Assembly: GCA_012519315.1 (NCBI GenBank)
Contig: JAAYQM010000037.1
Coordinates: 1-44,471, forward strand
Source of the DNA: Clostridiales bacterium
Lineage (GTDB): Bacteria > Bacillota > Clostridia > Oscillospirales > CAG-272
Direction: 5' to 3'
DNA length: 44,471 nucleotides
Shown here: positions 1 to 7,880 of the stretch, one piece after another
Position numbering within the stretch: position 1 is the first letter of the stretch
How the letters are laid out: every line of letters starts with the position of its first letter
Notes under the pieces: generated by a model
Seen by the model: only the letters and a program-made list of their open reading frames with translations
What the model was told of the DNA's origin: nothing
Databases searched by the model: none
Made by a program: the position numbers and the translations under genes

Positions 1-383
1 AGAAAGGCGGCGATCTCCTCATTGCTGAGAATTATTTCCTTGAGCGTCTTTATCGCAGCCCCAATGCCCTCATTCTCAGAAAAATCACGGTCGATAAACC
101 TGCTTGCACGGATTGTCAGCATTAGGCTGAGAGATAGAACTATGCAAAGCAACAGAATGGAGCCTATTACCCGCTCCTCCCCCTCCGCCCTCCTTAGCGG
201 AGAGGGGGAAGAGGGGGTTCTGCTTTTAATGCTTGGCTGATCGTCCTTTCTCTGCTCTGATCCTTCTGTCCGCCCCTCTGCCGACATTCTACTGTCGGCA
301 GCATCGGCTCTGTTTTGTCGGCGGTTCTCACCTTGAAGAATCGGACGGCTGGAACAGCTTTTTTTTGATTTATCGTAATTCAT
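1..383 (-). CDS. Hypothetical single-pass membrane protein, C-terminus cut by window edge
   Basis: Reading right to left, an ATG at 381-383 preceded by GGGGGCA opens a frame that stays open for 127 codons to the left edge. Residues 1-70 are polar, low in complexity and rich in Arg, Ser and Glu, so probably a disordered cytoplasmic tail. Residues about 72-90 form one hydrophobic helix, and the remainder, probably outside the membrane, begins with ENEGIGAAIKTLKEII. The gene is divergent from the AI-2E-type permease at 694. I do not recognise the family. The layout of tail, one membrane helix and exported domain resembles several sporulation proteins with exported peptidase or binding domains, but the decisive part lies outside the window. 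Confidence 0.6.
   Translation of the reverse strand, partial: MNYDKSKKSCSSRPILQGENRRQNRADAADSRMSAEGRTEGSEQRKDDQPSIKSRTPSSPSPLRRAEGEERVIGSILLLCIVLSLSLMLTIRASRFIDRDFSENEGIGAAIKTLKEIILSNEEIAAF
278..301. repeat. Perfect 9-bp inverted repeat inside the partial gene
   Basis: CTGCCGACA and TGTCGGCAG flank a 6-nt loop, within the part of the partial gene that encodes its low-complexity tail. It may be a small mobile palindrome or chance. Confidence 0.5.
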
Positions 384-404
384 AAATGCCCCCGTTATGC
401 TGAT

Positions 405-430
405 GGTGACCGGGATGGCTCCCGATCACC
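405..430 (-). promoter_or_regulatory. Leader hairpin upstream of the partial gene
   Basis: GGTGACCGGGA at 405-415 pairs with TCCCGATCACC at 420-430 with one mismatch. It ends about 20 nt before the start codon at 383 and could affect translation or termination in the leader. The role is inferred. Confidence 0.35.
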
Positions 431-540
431 CTTATTTCGAAGTTTGCGGCGGCTCCCCTCTATCGGGGAACAGACCTCATCAATTTATATGCAAAATCGG
501 GATAAAAAATTACTTTTATTGTGTTTTTTGCAATTGGGCT

Positions 541-568
541 TTTATAGCAGTTCTTTCTGTGCTATAAT
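541..568 (+). promoter_or_regulatory. Extended -10 promoter for the AI-2E-type permease
   Basis: TGCTATAAT at 560-568 is a perfect extended -10 element. The -35 (TTTATA, 541-546, 16-bp spacer) is weak, as is common for extended -10 promoters. Confidence 0.6.
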
Positions 569-693
569 TGTAGAAGGAAGGCTGACGGTGCAACCTTTGG
601 CGCCCGTCGGAGAGGAAATCCTTCTCTCCTGGCCGAAATTATCATAAGAAGGGTGTTATTTATCAAAAGGATTGATAAATAGTCGGTAAATTT

Positions 694-1827
694 ATGAGTA
701 AAAAGCTTTTCAGAAGCATTCTCGGGCTGATGACAGTCTTTGTTGCGATGATCTTTGTCGTTTTGCGCTTTTCGGGTATTATGCAGGTGCTTGCAAGGCT
801 TGCTGCCGTCCTTGCCCCTCTTGTGTTCGGCGGCGCCCTCTTTCTCGCCCTCCTGCGCCCCTACAATCAGATACTGCGTCTCTATCAGAGGATCTTCAGG
901 CGCCGCCCGAAGAAAGGGCGTATCGCTAAACCCTTGGCGATTTTCACCATTTACTTAGGTCTTCTGCTCGTTGTTGCCCTTGTTCTCTTGGTGCTTATTC
1001 CCCAGATAAAGGAGAGCGCAGAGCTTTTTTATTCAAACATCAATCTTTATATCAGGCGCTTGGAGGGTATGGCAAACAGACTTCTCGACTCCCTCGGCTC
1101 CGACCTTGATCTCTCCTTTTTTGAAGAGATGCTGGCCGAGGCTCCGAGTAATCTGTCAAGCTGGCTCTCTACCGCCGCATCCTATATTGTCCCCGGTATA
1201 TTCTCATTTACATCAAGCTTTATCAGCGTGCTATTTAATATTATTGTGGGATTCGTTTTCTCGGTCTATCTTCTCGCCAGTAAGGATACCCTGAAGGTTC
1301 ACTTTAAACTTTTGCTTGAGCGTTGGTGCTCGAAGGAGAGGACTGAATGCATTCTGTTTTGGGGGCGGGAGACTGTGAACACCTTCACCGGATTTATCTG
1401 GGGTCAGCTTACCGAGGCGGTTATCCTCGGCTCCCTCTGCTTTGTGGGAATGCTGATTTTCCGCTTTCAATACCCGGTGCTCATCAGCGTTCTTATAGCT
1501 ATTACCAGTGTTATTCCGATTGTGGGGGGCTTTATCGGCGCTATTCCCGCCATCCTCATTCTGCTGATGATAGATCCTATGCAGGCCATATGGTTTACCG
1601 TCTTTATCATTTTTCTGCAGCAGTTTGAGAGCAATCTGATATATCCTCATGTAATGGGGGATAACATAGGGCTGTCCGGTATATGGGTGCTGGTTGCCGT
1701 TATTGTCGGGGGCGGGCTCTTCGGAATATGGGGAATGCTTATCGGCGTTCCTGCCGCCGCCGTTATCTACAAGATGCTCTGGCGCGATGTGTCGAAAAAT
1801 CGGGAGACTAAAGGGGAGAGGCGGTAG
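694..1827 (+). CDS. AI-2E family transporter (permease)
   Basis: A 377-residue polytopic membrane protein of the AI-2E/PerM/UPF0118 family. Several strongly hydrophobic helices lie in the N-terminal 120 residues. An amphipathic soluble segment follows (about 115-180), then the conserved C-terminal helices containing SVIPIVGGFIGAIPA and LIYPHVMGDNIGLSG, which are typical of the family. Despite the family name most members have no proven substrate; some act as Na+/H+ antiporters and some in sporulation. The ATG has only a weak ribosome binding site, and a stop codon lies just upstream in frame, so no earlier start is available. A second member of the same superfamily lies at 4625. Confidence 0.85.
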   Translation: MSKKLFRSILGLMTVFVAMIFVVLRFSGIMQVLARLAAVLAPLVFGGALFLALLRPYNQILRLYQRIFRRRPKKGRIAKPLAIFTIYLGLLLVVALVLLVLIPQIKESAELFYSNINLYIRRLEGMANRLLDSLGSDLDLSFFEEMLAEAPSNLSSWLSTAASYIVPGIFSFTSSFISVLFNIIVGFVFSVYLLASKDTLKVHFKLLLERWCSKERTECILFWGRETVNTFTGFIWGQLTEAVILGSLCFVGMLIFRFQYPVLISVLIAITSVIPIVGGFIGAIPAILILLMIDPMQAIWFTVFIIFLQQFESNLIYPHVMGDNIGLSGIWVLVAVIVGGGLFGIWGMLIGVPAAAVIYKMLWRDVSKNRETKGERR

Positions 1828-2010
1828 GTTCGCGTCCGGGCTCCTTTGATTTACTATTCCCCACGGTGGCGGTGCGCTTTTTGCAGATTTCAGGTGTTAT
1901 TTTGAAAAAAGATGCCTCCTAACCGAATTGCGGTCAGAATAAACTGAATATTGTAAATAAATAACAATAATCAATGTAAAAATTTGTTTATTATTCTTTA
2001 AATAAACCTC

Positions 2011-2039
2011 TTGCAATAATTACCAGTATATGGTAGAAT
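2011..2039 (+). promoter_or_regulatory. Sigma-A type promoter of spo0A
   Basis: TTGCAA (2011-2016), a 17-bp spacer and TAGAAT (2034-2039) lie about 40 nt before the spo0A start. The sequence upstream is very AT-rich and could act as an UP element. Confidence 0.7.
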
Positions 2040-2078
2040 GTCATCATAAAATAAAATTATTGCATTGGAGAAAACACT

Positions 2079-2864
2079 ATGGAGCGCAGTACGAAAATTC
2101 TTATAGCAGATGAGAACATTGAGCAAAGACAGGTATTGAAGGAAAATCTGATGCGTGCGGGGTATCGCAATATCGAGGAAGCGGTTAATGGAGAGGAAGC
2201 CCTGCTGAAGATAAACCGGTTTCATCCCGATATTGCCTTAATTGACATCTGGTTATCAAAGATTGACGGCATCGGGGTTATCAGAAACTGCAAGAGTATG
2301 AATTTTACCCCGGACATGCCCCCGTTCTTTATTGTTGTTTCAATGGTATCCAATCAAAATATTTTTGTGGAGGCAACAAATGCCGGCGCCGATCTCTGTC
2401 TCCTCAAGCCCTATGATTATGTCAGCCTGATTGAGCATATTGCCTCTCTTGAAAAAAACCGCGCCTACAACCGGATTATCAAGTCGCCGGCTAAAGCGGA
2501 CGGTATGCCCCACGATATCGAGACCCAGGTGACCAAGATTATCCATCAGATCGGGGTGCCTGCCCATATTAAGGGCTATCAATATCTGCGTACCGCAATA
2601 CTTATGACCATCAAGGACAGCGATATCATCAATTCGGTGACAAAGGTGCTCTATCCCTCAGTTGCCAAAAAGTATTCCACCACCACCTCCCGGGTTGAGC
2701 GGGCGATCCGCCATGCTATTGAGGTTGCGTGGGACAGAGGGGATATCGACACCCTCAACTCCTATTTCGGATACACTATTCAAAACAATCGGGGAAAACC
2801 GACAAACAGCGAGTTTATCGCTATGATTGCGGACAATCTCCGACTGAAATATAAGCTTTTCTAA
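2079..2864 (+). CDS. spo0A: Sporulation response regulator Spo0A
   Basis: Master transcription factor for entry into sporulation, activated by phosphorylation. The N-terminal receiver domain (about 1-125) has acidic D11/E12, the phosphoacceptor D56 in LIDIW, the switch residue S88 and K110 in LLKPYD. After a linker, the C-terminal DNA-binding domain is close to the family signature, with [14 protein letters not shown], the recognition helix [15 protein letters not shown] and [14 protein letters not shown]. At 261 residues the length matches the family. In many Firmicutes spo0A follows spoIVB; here it stands alone between its own promoter and a strong terminator. The ATG follows a TTGGAGAA ribosome binding site. 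The wording around D56 (DIWLSKIDG instead of the usual DIIMPxLDG) is slightly divergent. Confidence 0.96.
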   Translation: MERSTKILIADENIEQRQVLKENLMRAGYRNIEEAVNGEEALLKINRFHPDIALIDIWLSKIDGIGVIRNCKSMNFTPDMPPFFIVVSMVSNQNIFVEATNAGADLCLLKPYDYVSLIEHIASLEKNRAYNRIIKSPAKADGMPHDIETQVTKIIHQIGVPAHIKGYQYLRTAILMTIKDSDIINSVTKVLYPSVAKKYSTTTSRVERAIRHAIEVAWDRGDIDTLNSYFGYTIQNNRGKPTNSEFIAMIADNLRLKYKLF

Positions 2865-2878
2865 CCCAAAGGGACAGA

Positions 2879-2920
2879 AAAAATGCCTTGAAAGAAAGTT
2901 TTCTTTCAAGGCGTTTTTTT
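2879..2920. terminator. Bidirectional terminator between spo0A and the MBL lipoprotein gene
   Basis: GCCTTGAAAGAAA (from 2885) pairs with TTTCTTTCAAGGC (to 2912), and T-runs follow on both strands. It serves the convergent genes on either side. Confidence 0.9.
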
Positions 2921-2954
2921 GTCTTATATTTGCGGGAGGCATACCTCTTCAAGG

Positions 2955-3842
2955 TTAGTCAGAAATCAGGCGGATCTCACGTTTGTCCGTTCTTAGCAGT
3001 ATAGAGCCGATATCATCGGTGCGCAGTATGGTGCAACCGATATCCTCAAGTATTCTCAACGTTCTTATATGCGGGTGACCGTAGGAATTGTTTTTACCGC
3101 AGCTGATGATTGCCACCGCCGGGGAGACCGCCGAGAGAAAGGGGCTTGAGGTAGAGGTGTCGGAGCCGTGGTGACCGACCTTCAGGACATCGCAAGTAAG
3201 CTCTCCCTTATCGTAGCGGGCGAGAATCTCCGCCTCTGACATCTCCTCTGCATCCCCCGTCATCAAAAAGGAGGTGTCACCGTAGGTTATTCGCAGAACG
3301 ACGCTGTAATTGTTGAGATCCTCATAGGACATGGAGTTTGGCGCAAGAACCTTAAAGGCAAGGTCTCCGAGGGTATATTCCTCACCTGAGATCGCCTCGA
3401 TCACGCAGGCGTCGCTGTTCTCGATAGCGGTGAGCATATTCTCATAGGCTCTGGTTGTGGCAACCGCGTTCGGGAGAAGGACATTTTCCACGGTGAAGTT
3501 TTCGATGACCATGCTTGCGTTACCGATATGATCCTCGTGGGGGTGGGTTAGGACGAGATAGTCGATTCTCTCGACTTTCAGCCCGGTCAGATAATCCTTA
3601 AGCTCACTGACCGCACTCTGCCCGCCGGTATCGATCAGCATTGTGCCCCCGGGGGATATTATCAGTGTGCTGTCCCCCTGCCCGACGTCAATAAAGTGAA
3701 AATCCGCAATCTCCTTTGACAGATCGGTCTCATCTGGATGATGAGTACAGCCTGATATGGCTGCGGAAACGACAAGGAGGAGAAGGAGGAGCCGTATTGC
3801 GGGGGAGGGGGTCAGCTTTTTTGGTGCTGTTACCTTTTTCAC
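2955..3842 (-). CDS. ComEC/Rec2-like metallo-beta-lactamase-fold lipoprotein
   Basis: A secreted lipoprotein of 295 residues. A basic N-terminus and a leucine-rich stretch lead to a lipobox ending in AISGC (Cys32). The mature part is a metallo-beta-lactamase fold hydrolase: DVGQGDST begins the fold, HPHEDH is the metal-binding motif, TGDAEE supplies the bridging Asp, and GHHGSDTSTS and YGHPH are the later metal and C-terminal motifs. This is the ComEC C-terminal domain type, here as a free lipoprotein rather than fused to the DNA channel; such stand-alone members may act as nucleases or phosphodiesterases outside the membrane. The start is GTG, 12 nt after the stop of the cyclophilin gene and without a clear ribosome binding site, so it is probably translated by coupling. 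Confidence 0.87.
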   Translation of the reverse strand: MKKVTAPKKLTPSPAIRLLLLLLVVSAAISGCTHHPDETDLSKEIADFHFIDVGQGDSTLIISPGGTMLIDTGGQSAVSELKDYLTGLKVERIDYLVLTHPHEDHIGNASMVIENFTVENVLLPNAVATTRAYENMLTAIENSDACVIEAISGEEYTLGDLAFKVLAPNSMSYEDLNNYSVVLRITYGDTSFLMTGDAEEMSEAEILARYDKGELTCDVLKVGHHGSDTSTSSPFLSAVSPAVAIISCGKNNSYGHPHIRTLRILEDIGCTILRTDDIGSILLRTDKREIRLISD

Positions 3843-3854
3843 CGAACTTTTTTG

Positions 3855-4460
3855 TTATTCTGACTGTTCGTCGATAACGGTAATCGATTTGATAACCTGA
3901 GGTGTTAAGGGGCGGTCGTTTCCATCCACCTTAACCGAGGCGATCTCATCCACAACCTCCATGCCCGAAATTACCCGTCCGAATGCGGCATAGTTGCCGT
4001 CAAGGCCGGTAGAATCCTTATGAACGATGAAAAATTGGGAGGACGCCGAGTTTGGGGCTTGGGAGCGAGCCATCGAAAGGACACCCCGCTCATGGGACAG
4101 GGTATTGTTGAACCCGTTAGATGCAAACTCGCCGAAAATCTTCTCGGAGGAGCCGCCATAGCCGGTGCCCTCAGGGTCACCTCCCTGTATCATAAAACCC
4201 TTGATGACTCGATGAAAGATAAGACCGTCATAAAATCCCTGTTTTGCCAGCTTTACAAAATTGGCAACGGTTTTGGGGGCGACAGAGGGATAAAGCTCTG
4301 CCTTAATAATTCCGCCGTTTTCCATCTCGATTTGAATCATAACAATATCTCCTTCAATAATTGGGTCTGAATCGTTCTTCTTTGCGCAGCCTGAAAAAAC
4401 AAGCAGTACGCACAAAATCGTGCAAAATATCAGTAGAACAGATTGCTTTTCCTTTACCAT
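3855..4460 (-). CDS. Cyclophilin-type peptidyl-prolyl isomerase, lipoprotein
   Basis: A 201-residue peptidyl-prolyl cis-trans isomerase anchored outside the membrane. A signal sequence ends in the lipobox LVFSGC (Cys25). The cyclophilin domain (about 40-195) has the catalytic FHRVIKGFMIQGGDPEGTG segment, the SMAR motif and FFIVHKDS, followed by LDGNYAAFGRVI, so the active-site Arg, Phe and Gln residues are present. It probably helps fold secreted proteins. A GAGAGGAT ribosome binding site supports the ATG. It is the first gene of a two-gene operon with the metallo-beta-lactamase-fold lipoprotein. Confidence 0.94.
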   Translation of the reverse strand: MVKEKQSVLLIFCTILCVLLVFSGCAKKNDSDPIIEGDIVMIQIEMENGGIIKAELYPSVAPKTVANFVKLAKQGFYDGLIFHRVIKGFMIQGGDPEGTGYGGSSEKIFGEFASNGFNNTLSHERGVLSMARSQAPNSASSQFFIVHKDSTGLDGNYAAFGRVISGMEVVDEIASVKVDGNDRPLTPQVIKSITVIDEQSE

Positions 4461-4529
4461 ATATAATATCCTCTCATTGAAAAAATTAAATAAATGATTT
4501 ATCGCTGTCTATGAGCCGATATCCTAATA

Positions 4530-4558
4530 AGTTTAACAAAAAAATGAAATTTCGTCAA
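4530..4558 (-). promoter_or_regulatory. Promoter of the cyclophilin operon
   Basis: On the minus strand, TTGACG (4553-4558), a 17-bp spacer and TAAACT (4530-4535). It is divergent from the ytvI-like gene. Confidence 0.65.
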
Positions 4559-4574
4559 GGGAATCGGGGGAAGG

Positions 4575-4605
4575 TTAAATAAATTTGTTTTTTCCGGCGT
4601 ATAAT
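4575..4605 (+). promoter_or_regulatory. Probable promoter of the ytvI-like gene
   Basis: A perfect TATAAT lies at 4600-4605, 20 nt before the start codon. The best -35 (TTAAAT, 4575-4580) is 19 bp away, so the assignment is weak. Confidence 0.4.
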
Positions 4606-4624
4606 ACCACGAAGGGGTGATGGG

Positions 4625-5740
4625 ATGGAATGGAATAAAATCAACTGGAACCGGGCGGCCGCCGTCTTTATCTGCCTTGTGGGCGGGTGCGTTGGGATTT
4701 ACCTTCTTTTTAAATATGCTCTGGCGCCGGCGATGCCCTTCCTGCTGGCATGGCTGACCGCTATTGCCATTCGTCCGGTTGCTGCCTATATCAGCCGAAG
4801 GACGAAAATTCCGCTGAGGATAACCTCGGTTATACTTATGCTGCTGGTGCTTTGCCTTATCGGGATCCTCATTTTTGTTATAAGCAGCCGCATTTTATAC
4901 GAGCTGCGTTCCCTGATAAGCAGGCTGGGCAGCGACATGGAGCTTGTGGAGGATTATATCCAGAGGATAACCGATTTCTTTAACGGGCTTGCCGACAAAG
5001 TCCCCCTCTTAAGGGGACTGTCCGAAAGCGAGCAGCTGGAGGAGATCTGGAATCGGGTCAATGAGATCGCCTCGGGCATGATCGAGGATTTCATTATGCG
5101 GATCAGCGCGGTTTTGCCGGCGATAATCACCTTTATTCTCCGGTCGCTGCCCGATGTCCTCCTCTTTGTCGTTATCAGTATCATTGCCGCCTTCTATTTT
5201 GCCCTTGATCTGCAGACGGTAAATAAGGCGGTGCTGGATGCACTCCCCCCGAAATGGGCACAAGGGGTGCAGAGGGCGAGACAGAATGTCAGTGGCACCA
5301 TTCTGAAATATCTCCGTGCCTACCTTTTTTTAATGGTTATCACCTTTATCCAGCTGCTTATCGGGTTTTTAATCCTTGAGATCGATTATGCCTTTATTCT
5401 TGCGCTGGTTATAGCCGTTATCGATATTCTGCCCGTTTTGGGGGTCGGAACGATTCTCGTCCCGTGGGGGGTGGTTCTTATGATCGGTGGGAATTATTAT
5501 ATCGGATTCGGGCTATTAATTATCTTTGCCATCATCACGGTGGTGCGGCAGTTCGCCGAGCCGAAAATCGTCGGGGAAAGTCTCGGTCTGCACCCGATTA
5601 TTACCCTTGTTGCCATTTATGCCGGATTTAAGCTGTTTGGAATCTTTGGGATGATTGTGGGTCCTGTGGTCGCCATGATAGCAAAAAGCGCGCTGACCGA
5701 GGGTCGGCGCGCGAAGGAGGAAAAGAGGATCAGAGGCTGA
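4625..5740 (+). CDS. ytvI: YtvI-like sporulation membrane protein (AI-2E family)
   Basis: A 371-residue polytopic protein of the AI-2E superfamily. Its length, N-terminal helix pair, long amphipathic loop (about 95-165) and C-terminal DILPVLGVGTILVPWGVVLM, AEPKIVGESLGLHP and GIFGMIVGPV motifs match the YtvI group, which is linked to sporulation in Bacillus. Transport function and substrate are not established. A GAAGGGGTGA ribosome binding site precedes the ATG. The gene runs into the convergent esterase gene, sharing the last 11 bp, and no terminator lies between them. A generic AI-2E permease is the alternative. Confidence 0.75.
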   Translation: MEWNKINWNRAAAVFICLVGGCVGIYLLFKYALAPAMPFLLAWLTAIAIRPVAAYISRRTKIPLRITSVILMLLVLCLIGILIFVISSRILYELRSLISRLGSDMELVEDYIQRITDFFNGLADKVPLLRGLSESEQLEEIWNRVNEIASGMIEDFIMRISAVLPAIITFILRSLPDVLLFVVISIIAAFYFALDLQTVNKAVLDALPPKWAQGVQRARQNVSGTILKYLRAYLFLMVITFIQLLIGFLILEIDYAFILALVIAVIDILPVLGVGTILVPWGVVLMIGGNYYIGFGLLIIFAIITVVRQFAEPKIVGESLGLHPIITLVAIYAGFKLFGIFGMIVGPVVAMIAKSALTEGRRAKEEKRIRG

Positions 5741-6542
5741 GTAGCCACTCAATGCACAGTGTAAGCCAGTGTGCGGCATGGGGGTTGATATAGCTCTCCT
5801 TGGCGGAGCAGGTCTGTTCGGTGGCGAGGGAAAGCCCGTGGGGACCGTCGGTGAAAACGTGCAACTCAAAGGGGATATTGTGCCGTCTTAAGGCATTTGC
5901 CATTAGCAGGGCGTTTTCCACCGGCACCGACTTATCGGTAAAGGTGTGCCAGATAAAGGCGGGCACCGTTCTCTCGTCAACAAGATACTCTATCGAATAT
6001 CGATTCAGCTCTTCCTCGGTGGGGTTGGGGTTGCCGAGCAGATTTCTGAAGGATTTGCTGTGGGCAAAGGTGCCGGAGGAGATAACCGGATAGGATAGAA
6101 CCATGCCGGATGGTCTGTTGCTGCCATAGGGAATGTCATAGCCGGAAAAAAGGTCGCTGTTGTGCCAAAGTGTACCGAGAGACGCCGCAAGATGTCCGCC
6201 GGCCGAGAAGCCTATAACAAAAATGCGGTCGGGATCGATGTTGAATTTTTCGGCGTTATCCCGAAGATATTTCATGGCAAGGGAGGTCTGAATCAGCGGG
6301 CGGGGGAATTTTGCAAACTCGCCGACGCCGTACTTCAGGATTGCGGCATTAAATCCGGCGGCAAGAAAGGCCTTCGCAACAGGCTCCCCTTCGCGGTCGC
6401 TAAGGAAGGAGTAGCCGCCCCCCGGCAGAATGAGAATGGCGGGGCGAGGGGGCATCTTCAGCTCGCTTGTATCGTCGGCAATATAGGTAATCAGTTCTGC
6501 TTCGGGAAAATCTTGGTGTAGGGTGATTTTTTCGTGTATCAT
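5730..6542 (-). CDS. Alpha/beta hydrolase, acetyl-esterase-like
   Basis: A 270-residue cytoplasmic alpha/beta-hydrolase with no signal peptide. The oxyanion segment is ILILPGGGYSFL, the nucleophile elbow is GFSAGG, the acid is in TDKSVPVEN and the catalytic His in DGPHGLS. The arrangement matches the BD-FAE/esterase-lipase group that deacetylates sugars or small esters. The ATG follows a CAGAGGT ribosome binding site. The upstream GME-fold gene ends 42 nt away and the pair probably forms one transcript. The 3' end overlaps the convergent ytvI-like gene by 11 bp. The substrate cannot be read from the sequence. Confidence 0.85.
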   Translation of the reverse strand: MIHEKITLHQDFPEAELITYIADDTSELKMPPRPAILILPGGGYSFLSDREGEPVAKAFLAAGFNAAILKYGVGEFAKFPRPLIQTSLAMKYLRDNAEKFNIDPDRIFVIGFSAGGHLAASLGTLWHNSDLFSGYDIPYGSNRPSGMVLSYPVISSGTFAHSKSFRNLLGNPNPTEEELNRYSIEYLVDERTVPAFIWHTFTDKSVPVENALLMANALRRHNIPFELHVFTDGPHGLSLATEQTCSAKESYINPHAAHWLTLCIEWLLSL

Positions 6543-6584
6543 GGAATACCTCTGTTTTTTCTGAAAAGTGTTAATGATATATTG

Positions 6585-7304
6585 TTAAAGGAAAAACAGG
6601 CTGCCCACGTCGGTAAGGGGTTCCTTTGACAGGGGGATCGGTCTTTTGCCCTGTCTTTTGCAAAAGGCGTCGATGGCGGCAAAATCGGGATGAGCCGTGA
6701 TATCGCCGCAGAAGTAGACATTTTTCTCATCGGTGCCTCCTGTTCCGCCGATAAAGCCATAGTCCACCCCCTCAAGGCGGATGTGTCCCGGACGGATAAG
6801 GAGAACCTCGATCCCTCTTTTCTCCGCCGCCCTCATAATGCTATGGTCGGCGGTGATAATAGCGTTTTCCGAGACAATGGCGACAGAGCATCGGGCATAG
6901 CCCTGGGCGACGTGAACGGGCTTTGCCCCCTCCTTTCGGGCAAGAGCGAGAAGGGCGGGGGAGAGCTTGTCCAGCCTGCCGAAAAGGAAGGCGCCCACGG
7001 GGGCGGCGTTCATCAAAATATCATCGGGGTAGGTCTCTTTCGGCAGCTCGTCGGTCAGCAACAGGTCAAGCTCCGGGTGAAGGGAAAGAAGCTGCCCAAA
7101 TGCCGGGGCGGCGCAGCTTTCATAGTAGTCTCTGAATGTGAGAAGGGTATCTCCCCTGACAAAAAGAAAAAGGTCGGGATGGCTCTCTACCGGCGGGGAG
7201 AGCCGTCGGTAGGGCGGGAAGGTGATGGGGCGGTATCCGTATCTCTTAAGGGAGCTTTTACACAGTTCAGAGACCGATGCGCCCACAAGGACTGCTCTAT
7301 CCAT
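6585..7304 (-). CDS. DUF6873-type protein with a guanidine-modifying-enzyme fold
   Basis: A 239-residue soluble protein. VAQGYARCS and the IITADHSIMRAAEKRGIEVLLI stretch, followed by a Gly-rich FIGGTGG loop, resemble the Clostridial family I know as DUF6873, assigned to the guanidino-group modifying enzyme (GME, pentein) fold. Family members have no established reaction that I know of. The Cys in YARC and the Asp-His pair in TADHS are candidate active-site residues by analogy with deiminases, which is inference. The ATG has an AAGG ribosome binding site about 10 nt upstream. It lies downstream of rpmB and its terminator and upstream of the esterase gene. Confidence 0.6.
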   Translation of the reverse strand: MDRAVLVGASVSELCKSSLKRYGYRPITFPPYRRLSPPVESHPDLFLFVRGDTLLTFRDYYESCAAPAFGQLLSLHPELDLLLTDELPKETYPDDILMNAAPVGAFLFGRLDKLSPALLALARKEGAKPVHVAQGYARCSVAIVSENAIITADHSIMRAAEKRGIEVLLIRPGHIRLEGVDYGFIGGTGGTDEKNVYFCGDITAHPDFAAIDAFCKRQGKRPIPLSKEPLTDVGSLFFL

Positions 7305-7350
7305 CGCTTATTACCTTACTTTGTCCGGATTTGCAAATATAAAAAGTGAA

Positions 7351-7379
7351 AATAAAAAAGCAGACCGATTGTCTGCTTT
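7351..7379 (-). terminator. Terminator of rpmB
   Basis: On the minus strand a GCAGAC/GTCTGC hairpin (7360-7376) with AAA/TTT extension is followed by a run of T residues. Confidence 0.85.
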
Positions 7380-7390
7380 CTTTTATTGAA

Positions 7391-7579
7391 TTATACAGCG
7401 CGGTTAACCTTACCCGAACGCAGACAGCGGGAGCATACGTTGATCGTTTTATGGGCACCACCGACAATAGCCTTTACCTTGCGGATATTCGGCTTCCAGG
7501 TTCTGTTGGTTTTGCGGTTCGAGTGGGAAACCTTGTGACCGAAGGAAACACTTTTGCTGCAAAAACTGCACTTAGCCAT
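7391..7579 (-). CDS. rpmB: Ribosomal protein L28
   Basis: A 62-residue large-subunit ribosomal protein bL28. It starts MAKCSFCSKSVSFGHKVSHS and ends with the Cys pair CSRC near residue 50, so this is the zinc-binding (C+) form with CxxC...CxxC. The core TNRTWKPNIRKVKA is typical of the family. An AGGAGGTG ribosome binding site lies 7 nt before the ATG. The gene is monocistronic, with a strong extended -10 promoter upstream and a terminator downstream. Confidence 0.97.
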   Translation of the reverse strand: MAKCSFCSKSVSFGHKVSHSNRKTNRTWKPNIRKVKAIVGGAHKTINVCSRCLRSGKVNRAV

Positions 7580-7657
7580 TTCTTGACACCTCCTGACAGC
7601 AACGAAATTCGTGCAAATTTATTCGAATATTAGTATCTACAATAAACAACAATCGAT

Positions 7658-7686
7658 ATTATAACATAAGACAAATTAAAAAGCAA
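7658..7686 (-). promoter_or_regulatory. Promoter of rpmB
   Basis: On the minus strand, TTGCTT (7681-7686), a 17-bp spacer and TATAAT (7658-7663) with a TGT extension. Confidence 0.8.
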
Positions 7687-7726
7687 GACCGAATGTGAAA
7701 AAAACAGGCAAATTAGCAAATTATTT

Positions 7727-7870
7727 ATCTGCCCCGCCCCTGTGGGGGTTTTTTGGCGCAATCTGATTTGGTGGGGCGGTACAAGGGATAGCCACGCCCC
7801 TGTGGGGATTCTCCGGCTGCGCCGGGCTTTGGTAGAATCCCCTCTGTGTCGGGGCGGCTGCGGGGCAGAT
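7727..7870. repeat. 144-bp nested palindromic element downstream of purL
   Basis: ATCTGCCCCGC (7727-7737) and GCGGGGCAGAT (7860-7870) are perfect 11-bp terminal inverted repeats. Nested inside are CGCCCC (7795-7800) with GGGGCG (7851-7856), GGGGATTCT (7804-7812) with AGAATCCCC (7834-7842), and CCGGC (7813-7817) with GCCGG (7821-7825). CGCCCCTGTGGGG also occurs as a direct repeat at 7736 and 7795. It contains no ORF. It looks like a dispersed palindromic intergenic repeat of the REP or MITE kind, possibly also acting as the purL terminator. Confidence 0.7.
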
Positions 7871-7880
7871 TTGTTTTGAA

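Larger units (their letters stand above)
384..693. other. Intergenic region between divergent membrane protein genes
   Basis: This stretch holds the leader hairpin of the leftward gene and, at 541-568, a promoter for the rightward permease. A hairpin of GGAGAG (609-614) and CTCTCC (624-629) lies in that transcript's leader. I see no credible gene in it. Confidence 0.6.
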
